Source: Nevskiaceae bacterium (GTDB lineage Bacteria > Pseudomonadota > Gammaproteobacteria > Steroidobacterales > Steroidobacteraceae). Taken from it: DNA of 64,000 bases. The number at the start of each line of letters is the position of its first letter. Within the stretch, counting starts at the first letter, position 1. The notes under the pieces are model-generated. The model was not told the DNA's origin. It worked only from the letters and a program-made list of their open reading frames with translations, and did no database searches. Positions 16,659-25,181 of the stretch are shown piece after piece. Location of the stretch: the NCBI GenBank assembly GCA_024234075.1, contig JACKOV010000002.1, forward strand, positions 620,001 through 684,000. Reading direction: 5' to 3'. The translations under genes were made by a program, and so were the position numbers.

Positions 16659-16868
16659 TCAGTAATGAGGTGGTTTCTCGTCGGTGTCGCTGGCCGCGCC
16701 GGCCGGTGCCGTGCTGAGCTCTTCGAGCAGCTGGCGATTGCGTTCGATCACGCGATCGAGTGCCTGCTGCTGGCGGTACAGCACGTCGCTCAATTCCTGC
16801 AGGGTCGCTTCGAGATGGGCCACCTTGGTTTCGAGCGTCTCGAGCCGGCAAGCAGTGGTCGGTTCCAT
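16659..16868 (-). CDS. slyX: SlyX family protein
   Basis: 69 residues, almost entirely one amphipathic coiled coil (LETLETKVAHLEATLQEL, then QQQALDRVIERNRQLLEEL) with the typical C-terminal DEKPPHY. This matches SlyX in length and ending. The role of SlyX is not established; in enterobacteria it is named from a phage-lysis suppressor screen. The upstream Met in the track of the same frame belongs to a long antisense extension and is not used. Divergent from the MFS gene at 16959. Confidence 0.88.
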   Translation of the reverse strand: MEPTTACRLETLETKVAHLEATLQELSDVLYRQQQALDRVIERNRQLLEELSTAPAGAASDTDEKPPHY

Positions 16869-16958
16869 GGTGGCTAGGCTATGCCACCATGGCCCTTGCG
16901 GCCAGCCGCGCTGCCGCGGCTTGACAGTCCCGACCGCTGCCCGGAGGCTAGGACTCGC

Positions 16959-18350
16959 ATGACCGTACCCGTTTCCGATGCCGCCACGTCCACGACACCG
17001 CCGGTCGCAGCCGCCGAGACACCCTATCCGCCGCGCGCCTATGCCTGGTATGTCGTCGTATTGCTGACACTGGCGTATGCGATCTCGCTGCTCGATCGCT
17101 GGGTCCTGTCGCTGCTGGTCGGCCCGGTGAAGGCGCATTTCGGCGTCAGCGATACGCAGATGGGGCTGCTGATGGGCGTCTGGTTCGCGGTGTTCTACGT
17201 GACCATGGGCCTGCCTTTCGGCTGGCTTGCCGATCGTTACGATCGCCGCAGGATCGCCGGCCTGGCGATGCTGTTCTGGTGCACCATGACCGCATGCTGT
17301 GGTCTGGCGAAGAGCTTCGGCCAACTCGCCGCGGCGCGGCTCGGCATCGGCCTCGGCGAAGCAGCGCTGACACCGGCCGCCAACTCGATCATCGCCGACT
17401 ACTTCCCGCGCGAGCGCCAGAACAGCGCGATCACTTTCTTCAACATGGGCATCTCGACCGGCATGGGCTTTGCCTACCTGACCGGTGGCCTGATCGTCGC
17501 CTGGATGGCTACCCAGCCGCCGCTGGTGCTGCCGCTGTTCGGGCAGCTCGAAACCTGGCAGGTGGTATTCCTCGCCGCCGGCGCACCCGGCATCCTGGTC
17601 GCGTTCCTGCTGTTGCTCACGGTACGCGAGCCGCTGCGCCGCGAGCGTCTGGCACGCAGCGCGCGCGAGGCCTCGCTGTCGCGCTGCTTCGCCTTCGTCA
17701 AGGCGAACCGCCGCGCCTATGCGCCGCTGCTGATCGGCATGGCCGCCTCGCCGCTGATGGGTTACTCCTGGCAATGGCTGCCGACGCTATTCGAACGTGT
17801 CTGGGGCTGGCAGGCGCCGGAATTTTCGTTCGCCTATGGTTGCGTGCTGCTGATCTGCGGGCCGCTGGGCGCAATCGGCGGCGGCATGCTGGCGACGCAT
17901 TACTACGCGCGCGGTCACAGGGATGCGCCCTACCGCGCCGCCTTGTTCGGTATCGCCGTGGCGACTCTCACCTCGGCGCTGCTGCCCCTGATGCCGTCGC
18001 CCGAATGGGCAGTGGTGATGCTGGTGCCGGCCTCGATTTCCGGTGCGACCGGCGCGGCTTGCGGTGCGGCGGCGGCGGTGTTCATGACGCCCGGCGAATT
18101 CCGGGCCCAGGTCTCGTCGATCTACGTATTGACCATCAACGGCATTGGCTTGCTGGTCGGCCCAACCGCGGTCGGTTTATGCAACGACTACCTGTTCAAC
18201 ACGACCGATGGGGTACGCTGGTCGCTGGTGGTTGTCGTGGCAGTGGCGTGCGGCGTGCTGACACTCTATCTTGCCAGTGGCCGGCGCGCCTACCGCGAGG
18301 CCGTCGAGACTCTGGAGGCGGCGCAGCAGCAGCGGGCCCGTGGCATTTGA
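16959..18350 (+). CDS. MFS transporter, Spinster-like
   Basis: 463 residues with about 12 membrane helices. The motif-A-like loop GWLADRYDRRRIAG lies between helices 2 and 3, and LDRWVLSLLVGPVKAHFGVSDTQ in helix 1 and its loop is the typical start of the Spinster-type (sphingosine-1-phosphate-transporter-like) MFS proteins abundant in catabolic proteobacteria. Transport direction and substrate are unknown. GGAGG lies 12 bases before the ATG. It is followed after 19 bp by the NTF2-like gene, so the two are likely co-transcribed, and it heads a region rich in degradative enzymes. Confidence 0.92.
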   Translation: MTVPVSDAATSTTPPVAAAETPYPPRAYAWYVVVLLTLAYAISLLDRWVLSLLVGPVKAHFGVSDTQMGLLMGVWFAVFYVTMGLPFGWLADRYDRRRIAGLAMLFWCTMTACCGLAKSFGQLAAARLGIGLGEAALTPAANSIIADYFPRERQNSAITFFNMGISTGMGFAYLTGGLIVAWMATQPPLVLPLFGQLETWQVVFLAAGAPGILVAFLLLLTVREPLRRERLARSAREASLSRCFAFVKANRRAYAPLLIGMAASPLMGYSWQWLPTLFERVWGWQAPEFSFAYGCVLLICGPLGAIGGGMLATHYYARGHRDAPYRAALFGIAVATLTSALLPLMPSPEWAVVMLVPASISGATGAACGAAAAVFMTPGEFRAQVSSIYVLTINGIGLLVGPTAVGLCNDYLFNTTDGVRWSLVVVVAVACGVLTLYLASGRRAYREAVETLEAAQQQRARGI

Positions 18351-18369
18351 GACAACAGGATAGAAACCG

Positions 18370-18795
18370 ATGAGTCTGGGAATCAGTGATTCTGGGATCG
18401 TGATCGGTGCCGGCCGCACCGAACGCACCGCCGCGATCGACGTCGTGCGCGAATATTTCGATGCGCTCGCCCGCCGCGATCTGACCGCGGCGCGCGATTG
18501 TCTCGCGTCGGGATTCGTAATGACCGTACCCGGCAACCGGCAATTCGTCCGTCTCGAGGATTTCCTTGCGTTCTACGGCGAGCGCGTCAGCGCGATCCGC
18601 AAGTCGATCGACGGCTTCGAAGCCAGCGAGGCGCCGACCGGGATCTCGGTCTATGCGATCGGCACGATGTCCGGAACCTGGATCGACGGTACGCCGTTCC
18701 AGGACGTGCGGTTCTGCGATCGCTTCGTGCTGCGCGACGGCCGGGTGGTCGAAATGCAGATCTGGAGCGATCTCGCCGAGCTGCGGCCGCGCTGA
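18370..18795 (+). CDS. SnoaL-like / NTF2-fold protein
   Basis: 141 residues. A helix with VREYFDALARRDLTAARDCLASGF and the later strand-rich half ending DRFVLRDGRVVEMQIWSDLAELR are typical of the SnoaL-like (ketosteroid-isomerase-like) fold. Members act as isomerases, hydratases or simple ligand-binding proteins. No catalytic residues can be assigned with confidence. AGGATAG precedes the ATG. Coupled to the MFS transporter and convergent with the IclR regulator (45-bp gap). Confidence 0.78.
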   Translation: MSLGISDSGIVIGAGRTERTAAIDVVREYFDALARRDLTAARDCLASGFVMTVPGNRQFVRLEDFLAFYGERVSAIRKSIDGFEASEAPTGISVYAIGTMSGTWIDGTPFQDVRFCDRFVLRDGRVVEMQIWSDLAELRPR

Positions 18796-18840
18796 GTCTG
18801 CGACGGCGATCAGGGTCGGCGGTGCGCCTGCCGGTTCCGG

Positions 18841-19632
18841 TCAGGCGACCTGGTTGACGGGTTCGCGCAGCTGCGCGGCGCAGGCCAGCAGTTCGGGTAC
18901 GAAGCGTTCCTCTGCTTCCTTCAGCGAGACCGCCTTTTCGGCGAAGCGCACGCTGAGCGCCCCGATGCCGAATTCGCCGAGCGATACCGGGACCGCCAGG
19001 CCGATCATCGCGCTGATCCGCTGTGGCCGGCGGAAGATCGCGTGGCCGTGCGCTTCGCAGTAGTGCAAGGCCTCCTCGAGACGCGGCCGGTCCCAGCTGA
19101 CCTCGCCCGGGTCGCGCAAGGCCTCCTCGACGACCGGGGCGCGTGCCGATTGCGGTTGTGCCGCCAGCCAGGCGAGGCCGGCCGAGCACTGCAGCAGCGG
19201 GATGCGCAGGCCGGGCAGCATCTTGTGTACGGCCAGCGGGCTGAACTGGTCGGTCGAAGCACGGACCACCATGGTGCAACCGTCGCGGGTCGTGAAATGC
19301 ATCGGCCAGATGATACGGGCCGCGCGCTGCTGCAGCGCGTCGGCGGCGCGCTCGGTCATCAGGGCCGCGCGGTCGAAGCCGCCCGACAACGACAGCACGC
19401 GGTGCGACGGGACGTAAGTGCGGGTCGCGGGATCCCGGCGCAGGAAGCCGTCGTTGTGCAGGGTGTTCAGGATGCGCTGGGTCGTGGTCCGCGCCAGGCC
19501 GCAGGCGACGGCGATCTGCGCAGTGGAGAGGCCGGGCTGGGCATTGACCACCTGCAATACCTGCAGGCCGCGGCGCAGCACTTGCACGCCCTCCGATGTC
19601 TGCCCCAATGGATTACCCTGTAGCCTCGGCAC
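18841..19632 (-). CDS. IclR-family transcriptional regulator
   Basis: 263 residues. The N-terminal winged helix (about 15-75) has VLRRGLQVLQVVNAQPGLSTAQIA...TTTQRILNTLHNDGFL, and residues 90-260 form the IclR effector-binding (GAF-like) domain. The MhpR-type start (RRGLQVL) suggests control of a catabolic pathway, with an aromatic or acid intermediate as the effector. The start is a GTG at 19632 with GGAG 8 bases before it. The palindrome at 19643-19677 directly upstream is its likely operator. Likely targets: itself and the catabolic genes on either side. Confidence 0.9.
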   Translation of the reverse strand: MPRLQGNPLGQTSEGVQVLRRGLQVLQVVNAQPGLSTAQIAVACGLARTTTQRILNTLHNDGFLRRDPATRTYVPSHRVLSLSGGFDRAALMTERAADALQQRAARIIWPMHFTTRDGCTMVVRASTDQFSPLAVHKMLPGLRIPLLQCSAGLAWLAAQPQSARAPVVEEALRDPGEVSWDRPRLEEALHYCEAHGHAIFRRPQRISAMIGLAVPVSLGEFGIGALSVRFAEKAVSLKEAEERFVPELLACAAQLREPVNQVA

Positions 19633-19642
19633 CTTCAGGTCT

Positions 19643-19677
19643 CCGTTAGTTGTATCTTCGATGATACCTATTAACGG
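19643..19677. promoter_or_regulatory. Nested palindrome, candidate IclR-family operator
   Basis: The inner dyad GTATCTTCGATGATAC (19652-19667) matches its reverse complement at 14 of 16 positions. It is enclosed by outer arms CCGTTA (19643-19648) and TAACGG (19672-19677). The centre is about 28 bp upstream of the IclR GTG. It also lies just after the DUF456 stop on the same strand, but without a T-run a terminator is less likely. Confidence 0.6.
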
Positions 19678-19678
19678 C

Positions 19679-20164
19679 TCATCCCAGCAAATAGCTGGTC
19701 AGGAACACGCCGAGCATCGCGAACAGCAACGCAATCTTGGCGAGGCTGCCGACTGCCAGGCCGATCCAGGTACCGAGCCCGACCCGGGCGGCGGCGTCGA
19801 GTCGCTGCTGGGTGATGAGCTCGCCGGCCACGGCGCCGAGGAACGGGCCGAACAGCAGCCCGAAGAAGCCGAAAGGGAATGCCGCCAGGGCGCCGACTGC
19901 AGCACCGAGCAGCGCCAATCGGCTCGCGCCGACCCGCTTCGCGCCGAGCAGGCTGCCGATGATGTCCGCGGCAAACGCCATTGCGGTCAGTACGCCGAGG
20001 ATCACCAGCGTGACCCAGCCGATGCGGCTGAAGTCGTCGATCCAGGCGGCAAGCAGCATGCCGCCGAACACGGCCATCACGCCCGGCACGCCGGGCAACA
20101 CGGTTCCGGCGATGCCGACGAGGATCAGCGCGATCGCGAACAACCACAGCAGGGTTGGATCCAT
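19679..20164 (-). CDS. DUF456 family membrane protein
   Basis: 161 residues, mostly hydrophobic. Membrane segments run at about 4-40, 47-75, 83-115 and 135-160. PGVPGVMAVFGGMLLAAW near the start and FGFFGLLFGPFLGAVAGE in the middle are the conserved Gly/Pro-rich stretches of DUF456. The function of the family is unknown. Separate from the MDR gene upstream by 22 bp on the same strand, so probably co-transcribed with it. Confidence 0.87.
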   Translation of the reverse strand: MDPTLLWLFAIALILVGIAGTVLPGVPGVMAVFGGMLLAAWIDDFSRIGWVTLVILGVLTAMAFAADIIGSLLGAKRVGASRLALLGAAVGALAAFPFGFFGLLFGPFLGAVAGELITQQRLDAAARVGLGTWIGLAVGSLAKIALLFAMLGVFLTSYLLG

Positions 20165-20186
20165 GGACGGGAGTATATCCGGTGGC

Positions 20187-21188
20187 TCAGCGCTGCAGAT
20201 GCACCAGCGATTTGCCGAAGTTCTCGCCGCGCATCAGGCGGCAGAAATGCGCCGCGGCGTTCTGCAGCCCCTCGACGATGTCTTCCTTGAAGACCAGGCG
20301 GCCCTCGCCATGCCAGGCCAGGGCTTCACGCAGGAACTCGCTGCGACGGTGTTCGTAGTCGTAGACGATCAGCGGCAGGATTTTCGCGCGGCTGGCCATC
20401 AGGGTGCCGAGATTGGGCCCCGGCGGCGCCTCGTCGAGGTTGTACTGCGCAACCAGGCCGCAGAGCACGACCCGTGCTCCGCGCGCCAGGTGACGTCGGC
20501 CGATCACGATCTGCTGCAGTGTGCCGCCGGTGTTGTCGAAAAACACGTGTACGCCGTCGGGCGCGAGGCTGCGCAGGCGTGCATCGACGTCTTCCGAGCG
20601 ATAGTCGATGCAGGCCTCGAAGCGCGCTACCTTGCGTACCCAGTCGCACTTCTCCTTCGAGCCGGCGAGGCCGATCGCGCGTGCGCCGCGCAGTTTCGCG
20701 ATCTGCCCGACCATCGAGCCGACCGGACCGGAAGCGGCGGAGACCAGCACGATTTCACCGGGTTGCACCTGGGCGACGTCGAGCAGGCCGAAATAGGCAG
20801 TCATGCCCGGCGTGCCGAGGATGCCGAGGGCGGTGGACGCCGGCAGGTGTCCGGGATGCAGCGGCCAGGCATCCGTGCCGTCCGTGACGGTGCCGGACTG
20901 CAGGCCGGTTTCCAGCACCAGCCGGTCGCCGACGTTCCAGACGTCGTGCCGCGACTCGACGACCTGTGCCACGGCCCTGGCCGGCAGCACGTCGCCCGGC
21001 TGCGGCATGCGCCGGAAATGCCGGCCCGAGAGCAGGGCGCGCACATACGGATCGAGCGACAGCCACTCGGTGCGCACGCGGATCTGGCCCGGGCCGACCT
21101 CCATCGGCGGCGAGTCGACGATCTCGAAGTCTTCGGGGCGCGGCGTTCCTTCCGGAACGCGGCGGATGACGACGCGGCTCTCGGTCAT
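20187..21188 (-). CDS. NADP-dependent MDR oxidoreductase (CurA/leukotriene B4 dehydrogenase-like)
   Basis: 333 residues. LSLDPYVRALLSGR and the NADPH turn AASGPVGSMVGQIAKLRG (about residues 146-163) are typical of the zinc-less CurA/LTB4DH group, which reduce the C=C bond of enones. The Rossmann half continues GSKEKCDWVRKVARFEACIDY. The ATG overlaps the cupin stop by 4 nt (ATGA), so the two are translationally coupled. Its place in a divergent catabolic cluster suggests it reduces an unsaturated ketone intermediate; the substrate is unknown. Confidence 0.9.
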   Translation of the reverse strand: MTESRVVIRRVPEGTPRPEDFEIVDSPPMEVGPGQIRVRTEWLSLDPYVRALLSGRHFRRMPQPGDVLPARAVAQVVESRHDVWNVGDRLVLETGLQSGTVTDGTDAWPLHPGHLPASTALGILGTPGMTAYFGLLDVAQVQPGEIVLVSAASGPVGSMVGQIAKLRGARAIGLAGSKEKCDWVRKVARFEACIDYRSEDVDARLRSLAPDGVHVFFDNTGGTLQQIVIGRRHLARGARVVLCGLVAQYNLDEAPPGPNLGTLMASRAKILPLIVYDYEHRRSEFLREALAWHGEGRLVFKEDIVEGLQNAAAHFCRLMRGENFGKSLVHLQR

Positions 21189-22033
21189 GGTCGGCTACCT
21201 TCGGAGCTGGGGCGCAAATGGCGCCGGTAATCGGCTGGCAGGATCGGTTCGTAGGGGGGATCCCAGCGGAACGGTTGGCCGGCGGGTTCGAAGCGGGTCG
21301 CATACCGCCCGCCCTTGCCGCGGCACAGGTGGAGCGTGCCGCCGACCGTGCCGAAAGGCCCGTGCGCAACGTCTGCGGGGCGCCAGAAGTACGCGCCCTC
21401 GTACATCACGCCGTTGGGCATGTGGATGTCGCCGGCGAGCGCGAATTCCTCTTCGCAGACCGGGTGGCGTTCGACGGTGTCGCAGTTCCAGTAGGGCGGC
21501 AGTCCGGCGATCCAGGTCTTGTCCTGCGTCAAGGGATCGTCGAACAGCAGCTTGTGCACGGTGCCGCCGTGATTGAAGCCCTCGCTGGCCATGTGCTTGC
21601 GCGGACCCTTCATGCCTTCCATCGCACGGGTGTCGATGTGTCGCACCAGGCGTGCAGGGTCGGCGGCGGCGAGATTGCCGCCATCGCCGGGGTACGCGAT
21701 CGGCGCCTTCGAGAAGAAGGTCAGCACTTGCGCGCCCGCTGCGCAGCGCAGGCCGGTGCGCCGCAGGCCGCGCGGCAGGTGGGCATAGTCGTGGCGGCCA
21801 TAGGCGACGCCGTCGATCTCGAGTCCGCCCTCGAGCACGATGAATTCTTCGTCGGCGTCCAGCGTCTCGGGGCCCCGCCGGTAACCGGCTGGATAGCGGA
21901 CGATCAGGCTGCAGGCCCCGTCGAGATCGTCGCGCGACAGCACGCGTGCCGCAGTGCCGGCACGCGCCTCGGCGAGGATCGTGTCGTCCCACGGCAGCCA
22001 CTGCGAGGGGATGAATTCGATGTGTGGGCGCAT
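21185..22033 (-). CDS. DUF4437-type double-cupin protein (ChrR-like)
   Basis: 282 residues. Two cupin halves are visible, the first with LDADEEFIVLEGGLEIDG...LPRGLRRTG (about 57-94) and the second with CEEEFALAGDIHMPNG...AYFWRPADVAHGPFG. The EEFxVLEG and G-x2-H stretches resemble those that hold metal in RmlC-type cupins. Homologues are annotated as DUF4437 or anti-sigma ChrR-like cupins. An isomerase, dioxygenase or hydrolase role is possible; none is assigned. First or second gene in a run on the minus strand with the TRAP-type binding protein 13 bp upstream and the MDR reductase overlapping downstream. Confidence 0.75.
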   Translation of the reverse strand: MRPHIEFIPSQWLPWDDTILAEARAGTAARVLSRDDLDGACSLIVRYPAGYRRGPETLDADEEFIVLEGGLEIDGVAYGRHDYAHLPRGLRRTGLRCAAGAQVLTFFSKAPIAYPGDGGNLAAADPARLVRHIDTRAMEGMKGPRKHMASEGFNHGGTVHKLLFDDPLTQDKTWIAGLPPYWNCDTVERHPVCEEEFALAGDIHMPNGVMYEGAYFWRPADVAHGPFGTVGGTLHLCRGKGGRYATRFEPAGQPFRWDPPYEPILPADYRRHLRPSSEGSRP

Positions 22034-22046
22034 CGGTGGATGGACC

Positions 22047-23132
22047 TCAGGCGGCGGTGGCAGGAGGCGCGATCCGGCTGCGGCGGAAGGCCTCGCGGCC
22101 TTCCAGCAGTGTGTCGTAGATCCGTTGCGCCTGCCCGCCGATCTGGTGAATCAGCTTGCGGTGCGAGGGCCAGGCGGCATCGCGCCAGGCGGCGCGTTCC
22201 GCGGGCGTCGGGTCGTGGATCTGCACGCCCTGCCTGGGCAACTCACGCAGCAGTGCCGCGACGGAATCGCGTGCGGTCCGGCGCGCGTGCTCGGCGCCAC
22301 CGAGGCCGATCGCATAGACCTCCCGTTCGGAGTCGGTGAGCGTGCCGTACCATTTCGCGTTCGCCAGCAGTACGCCCATGTCGTAGGTGTGGCGCGTCAG
22401 CATGTAGTGCGGCGCTTCGCGCGGGATGCCGGAGAGGGCGTACATGGTCACGCTGGTGACACCCGCGTCGATCAGGCCGGTTTGCAGGCTGGGCAGCACC
22501 TCGGAGAACGGCATGGTAATCGTGTCGGCGCCGATTTCGCGGATGAATGCCTGCGAGGCGATCGAGGCCGAGGCCCGCACGCGGCGGTTGCGGGCGCTGG
22601 CCGGCGAGATCAGCCGCTGCCGGCCGTAGAGGTTGACCCAGCCGACCTCGCTCCAGTGCAGCAGCTGCAGGCCGACCGCGACGAACAGCTCGCGGAAGGC
22701 ACCGAGCATGTAGCGATCCATGACGAAGTCGACTTCGTCCTCGGAGTCGAACAGGAACGGTGCCGACAGCAGCGCGATCTCGGGCACCAGCGTGGCGATG
22801 CCGGCGAACGAGCCGCCGGCGATCTGGATGCGGTCGCGGCGCAGGCTGCCGAACATCAGCTCCTCGGGGCCGGTTTCGCCGCGGATCAGCAGTCGCAGGT
22901 CGTGATCGGGCAGCGCCTGCTCGACGCGTTGCTCGAACTCGAGCCAGAGCCGTTCGTCGACCGATTTGGCGAGCGAGAATCCGGCGACGTAGACGCGCCT
23001 GCGGCGGGGCCCGGCAACCCCGCGGTCGCGGCTGCAGCCGCCGAACAGGGGCGCCAGCGCAGCGGCACCCGCGATCCGCGGCAGCATCGCGGAACCCAGC
23101 AGCGAGCTGTGCAGGAAGCGGCGACGTTTCAT
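22047..23132 (-). CDS. TRAP-type C4-dicarboxylate-like substrate-binding lipoprotein, orphan
   Basis: 361 residues. The N-terminus combines a Tat-like start (MKRRRFLHSS) with a lipobox (LAPLFGGC, Cys about 32). The mature part follows the DctP fold, with the PF03480-type stretches FAGIATLVPEIALLSAPFLF, GADTITMPFSEVLPSLQTG and IDAGVTSVTMYAL. Such proteins capture organic acids for DctQ/DctM, but neither permease gene lies nearby, so it may feed a distant permease or act as a sensor. It is divergent from the nitrilase-fold gene with 71 bp between the starts. Confidence 0.87.
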   Translation of the reverse strand: MKRRRFLHSSLLGSAMLPRIAGAAALAPLFGGCSRDRGVAGPRRRRVYVAGFSLAKSVDERLWLEFEQRVEQALPDHDLRLLIRGETGPEELMFGSLRRDRIQIAGGSFAGIATLVPEIALLSAPFLFDSEDEVDFVMDRYMLGAFRELFVAVGLQLLHWSEVGWVNLYGRQRLISPASARNRRVRASASIASQAFIREIGADTITMPFSEVLPSLQTGLIDAGVTSVTMYALSGIPREAPHYMLTRHTYDMGVLLANAKWYGTLTDSEREVYAIGLGGAEHARRTARDSVAALLRELPRQGVQIHDPTPAERAAWRDAAWPSHRKLIHQIGGQAQRIYDTLLEGREAFRRSRIAPPATAA

Positions 23133-23203
23133 GGGGTGGTTAGGGTCTTGCAGATCCGGCGTCGGGGTCCTCGAGTCGTTACTATAGCCAGACAGGAGGC
23201 CTC

Positions 23204-24256
23204 ATGAACGCACCGACCCGACTCGACCGCTACGTCGCCCTCGCACTGCAGATCGACTGCGACGGCGTCCACCGCGATGCCAACCGTGCCGCTTCGGGGC
23301 CGCGGATGATGGCCTCGATCGGCCGCATCGACCAGGCCGTCCAGGGCGCCAAGCGCTGGATCGGCGCCGATCTGAAGCTGGTCGTGTTGCCGGAGTACAT
23401 CCTGAGCGGTCCGCCCTGGGGCGAGACCATCACCGAATGGACCGAGAAGGCCGCGTTGGCGCCGGATGGTCCCGAATACGAGGCTCTGGCGGCGGTCGCG
23501 CAGCGGCATGGCGTACACCTCGCCGGCAATGGCTACGAGACGGATCGGCATTTCCCGGGGCTGTATTTCCAGGCCTGCTGGGTGTTCGACCCTTCGGGCA
23601 ACCGGGTCCTGACCTATCGACGGCTGATCTCGATCTTCGCGCCGACGCCGCACGATGTCTGGGACAAGTATCTCGACATCTACGGCCTCGAGGGCGTGTT
23701 CCCGGTCGCCGATACGGCCGTCGGCAAGCTCGGGGCGATCGCTTCCGAGGAAATCCTCTATCCCGAAATCGCGCGCTGCCACGCGATTCGCGGCGCTGAG
23801 GTGTTGCTGCATTCGACCAGCGAGACGGCTTCGCCAAATCTGACGATCAAGCAGATCGCGCGGCGGGCGCGCGCGCTCGAGAATCTCGCCTACGTGGTCT
23901 CGGCCAACAATGCCGCGCTGACGGGCATCGATGTTCCAGTCGATTCGAGCAACGGCTATTCCGACATCCTCGATTGGCACGGCAACCAGATCGCTTCGGC
24001 CGGTGCCGGCCAGTCGTCGGTGGCGAATGCCTACCTCGACATGGCGGGGCTGCGTGCCGCGCGCCGCCGGCCGCAGATGTCGAACATGCTGTCGCGACAG
24101 GCGCTGGAACTGTTCGCCGGGAGCTATGCGAGCGCCGACCTGCGCCGCAGCAACGGCTTGCTGGACGGCGGCAAGCTGAAGATTCCGGATCGCAGCTACT
24201 TCCAGCAGCGCCAGGCGGATGCGATCCAGCGCATGGTCGAGCGCGGCATACTCTGA
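23204..24256 (+). CDS. Nitrilase-fold (carbon-nitrogen hydrolase) protein lacking the catalytic Cys
   Basis: 350 residues. The fold is clear: E64 in VLPEYIL is the general base, and the region after it matches CN-hydrolases. However the position of the catalytic Cys is Ser: residues 176-188 read LGAIASEEILYPE, with S181 where Cys is expected, and the Lys region reads TYRRL (R139/R140). The Glu-Lys-Cys triad is therefore not intact, and ordinary nitrilase or amidase chemistry is doubtful. C192 is close but in the next helix. AGGAGG is 5-10 bases before the ATG. First gene of a likely operon with the MBL, ADH and amidohydrolase genes. Confidence 0.85.
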   Translation: MNAPTRLDRYVALALQIDCDGVHRDANRAASGPRMMASIGRIDQAVQGAKRWIGADLKLVVLPEYILSGPPWGETITEWTEKAALAPDGPEYEALAAVAQRHGVHLAGNGYETDRHFPGLYFQACWVFDPSGNRVLTYRRLISIFAPTPHDVWDKYLDIYGLEGVFPVADTAVGKLGAIASEEILYPEIARCHAIRGAEVLLHSTSETASPNLTIKQIARRARALENLAYVVSANNAALTGIDVPVDSSNGYSDILDWHGNQIASAGAGQSSVANAYLDMAGLRAARRRPQMSNMLSRQALELFAGSYASADLRRSNGLLDGGKLKIPDRSYFQQRQADAIQRMVERGIL

Positions 24257-24271
24257 GGCCGGGATCTCATC

Positions 24272-25177
24272 ATGGGTGATGCTGCGACGGGGTCTGCAGG
24301 CGGCGACAGCGGCGGCGGCAAGGGGCGCGGCTGGGAGGTCGAAAGTCTCGGACGCGGCGTGTTCCTGTTCCGCTGGAACCGCGGTTTCTATCTCAGCACC
24401 TTCGTGGTCGGCGAGCGTGGCGTCACGGCGATCGATCCGATCAGCACGGTCGCCGCAGGCGCCTACCGTGAAGCGATCGCCAGCGTCACCGATCGACCGC
24501 TGACGCGGATCGTCTATTCCCACGATCATCGCGACCATATCTGCGGTGGCCACGTGCTCGCCGCCGGTGCGCTGGAGTGCGAGGTCTGCGCACACGAGGC
24601 GGCGCAGCGACGCATCGCGCAGCGCGGCGACGACGACGTGCTGGCACCGACGCGGCTGATCGGCGACGGCGAAGTGCTGGCCGACGGTGCCGCGCGGCTC
24701 GAGGTCCGCTACTTCGGGCCGAACCACTCGGACTCCAATCTGCTGTTCCTGCTGCCCACCGATCGCGGCCGCATGCTGATCTGGGTCGACGGCATCGAGC
24801 CGGGTGTGGCCCCCTATCGCAACCTGCCGGACACGGACTTCGGCGGCTATCTGCACTCGCTGGAGCAGGCCTCGAAGCTCGAGTTCGACTTCGTCGTCGG
24901 GGGTCATACCGGTCCGGGTGGTCCCGAATGGGTCACCGACTATCGCGAGTACATCCTCCGGCTGCTCGATGCGACCCGCCTGGCCTATCGGGCCGTCGGC
25001 GAGCAGACACCCCAGCCTGGAGAGGACGGTGTCGCGATGACCGAGCGGGTGCGCGGCGAGGTGGCCGCCGCCGCCGCTGCCACGCTGCGCGACCGCTTCG
25101 GGCATTGGAGCGGCTACGTGCAATGGGCACCGCAGACCGCCGACCGGATCCTGAGCTATCTGATCACCGGGAATTGA
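24272..25177 (+). CDS. MBL-fold metallohydrolase
   Basis: 301 residues. The zinc motif HxHxDH is present as SHDHRDHICGGH (about residues 91-100), with FGPNHSDSNLLF holding a further His and VVGGHTGPGG near the C-terminal side. The first 25 residues are Gly-rich and poorly conserved, and the true start could be slightly later. No signal peptide is seen, so it is probably cytoplasmic. The class includes lactonases, thioesterases and glyoxalase II-type enzymes. It sits 15 bp after the nitrilase-fold gene and 4 bp before the MDR gene, in an operon. It resembles the secreted MBL protein at 52697 in motif but not in length or export. Confidence 0.88.
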   Translation: MGDAATGSAGGDSGGGKGRGWEVESLGRGVFLFRWNRGFYLSTFVVGERGVTAIDPISTVAAGAYREAIASVTDRPLTRIVYSHDHRDHICGGHVLAAGALECEVCAHEAAQRRIAQRGDDDVLAPTRLIGDGEVLADGAARLEVRYFGPNHSDSNLLFLLPTDRGRMLIWVDGIEPGVAPYRNLPDTDFGGYLHSLEQASKLEFDFVVGGHTGPGGPEWVTDYREYILRLLDATRLAYRAVGEQTPQPGEDGVAMTERVRGEVAAAAAATLRDRFGHWSGYVQWAPQTADRILSYLITGN

Positions 25178-25181
25178 AGCG

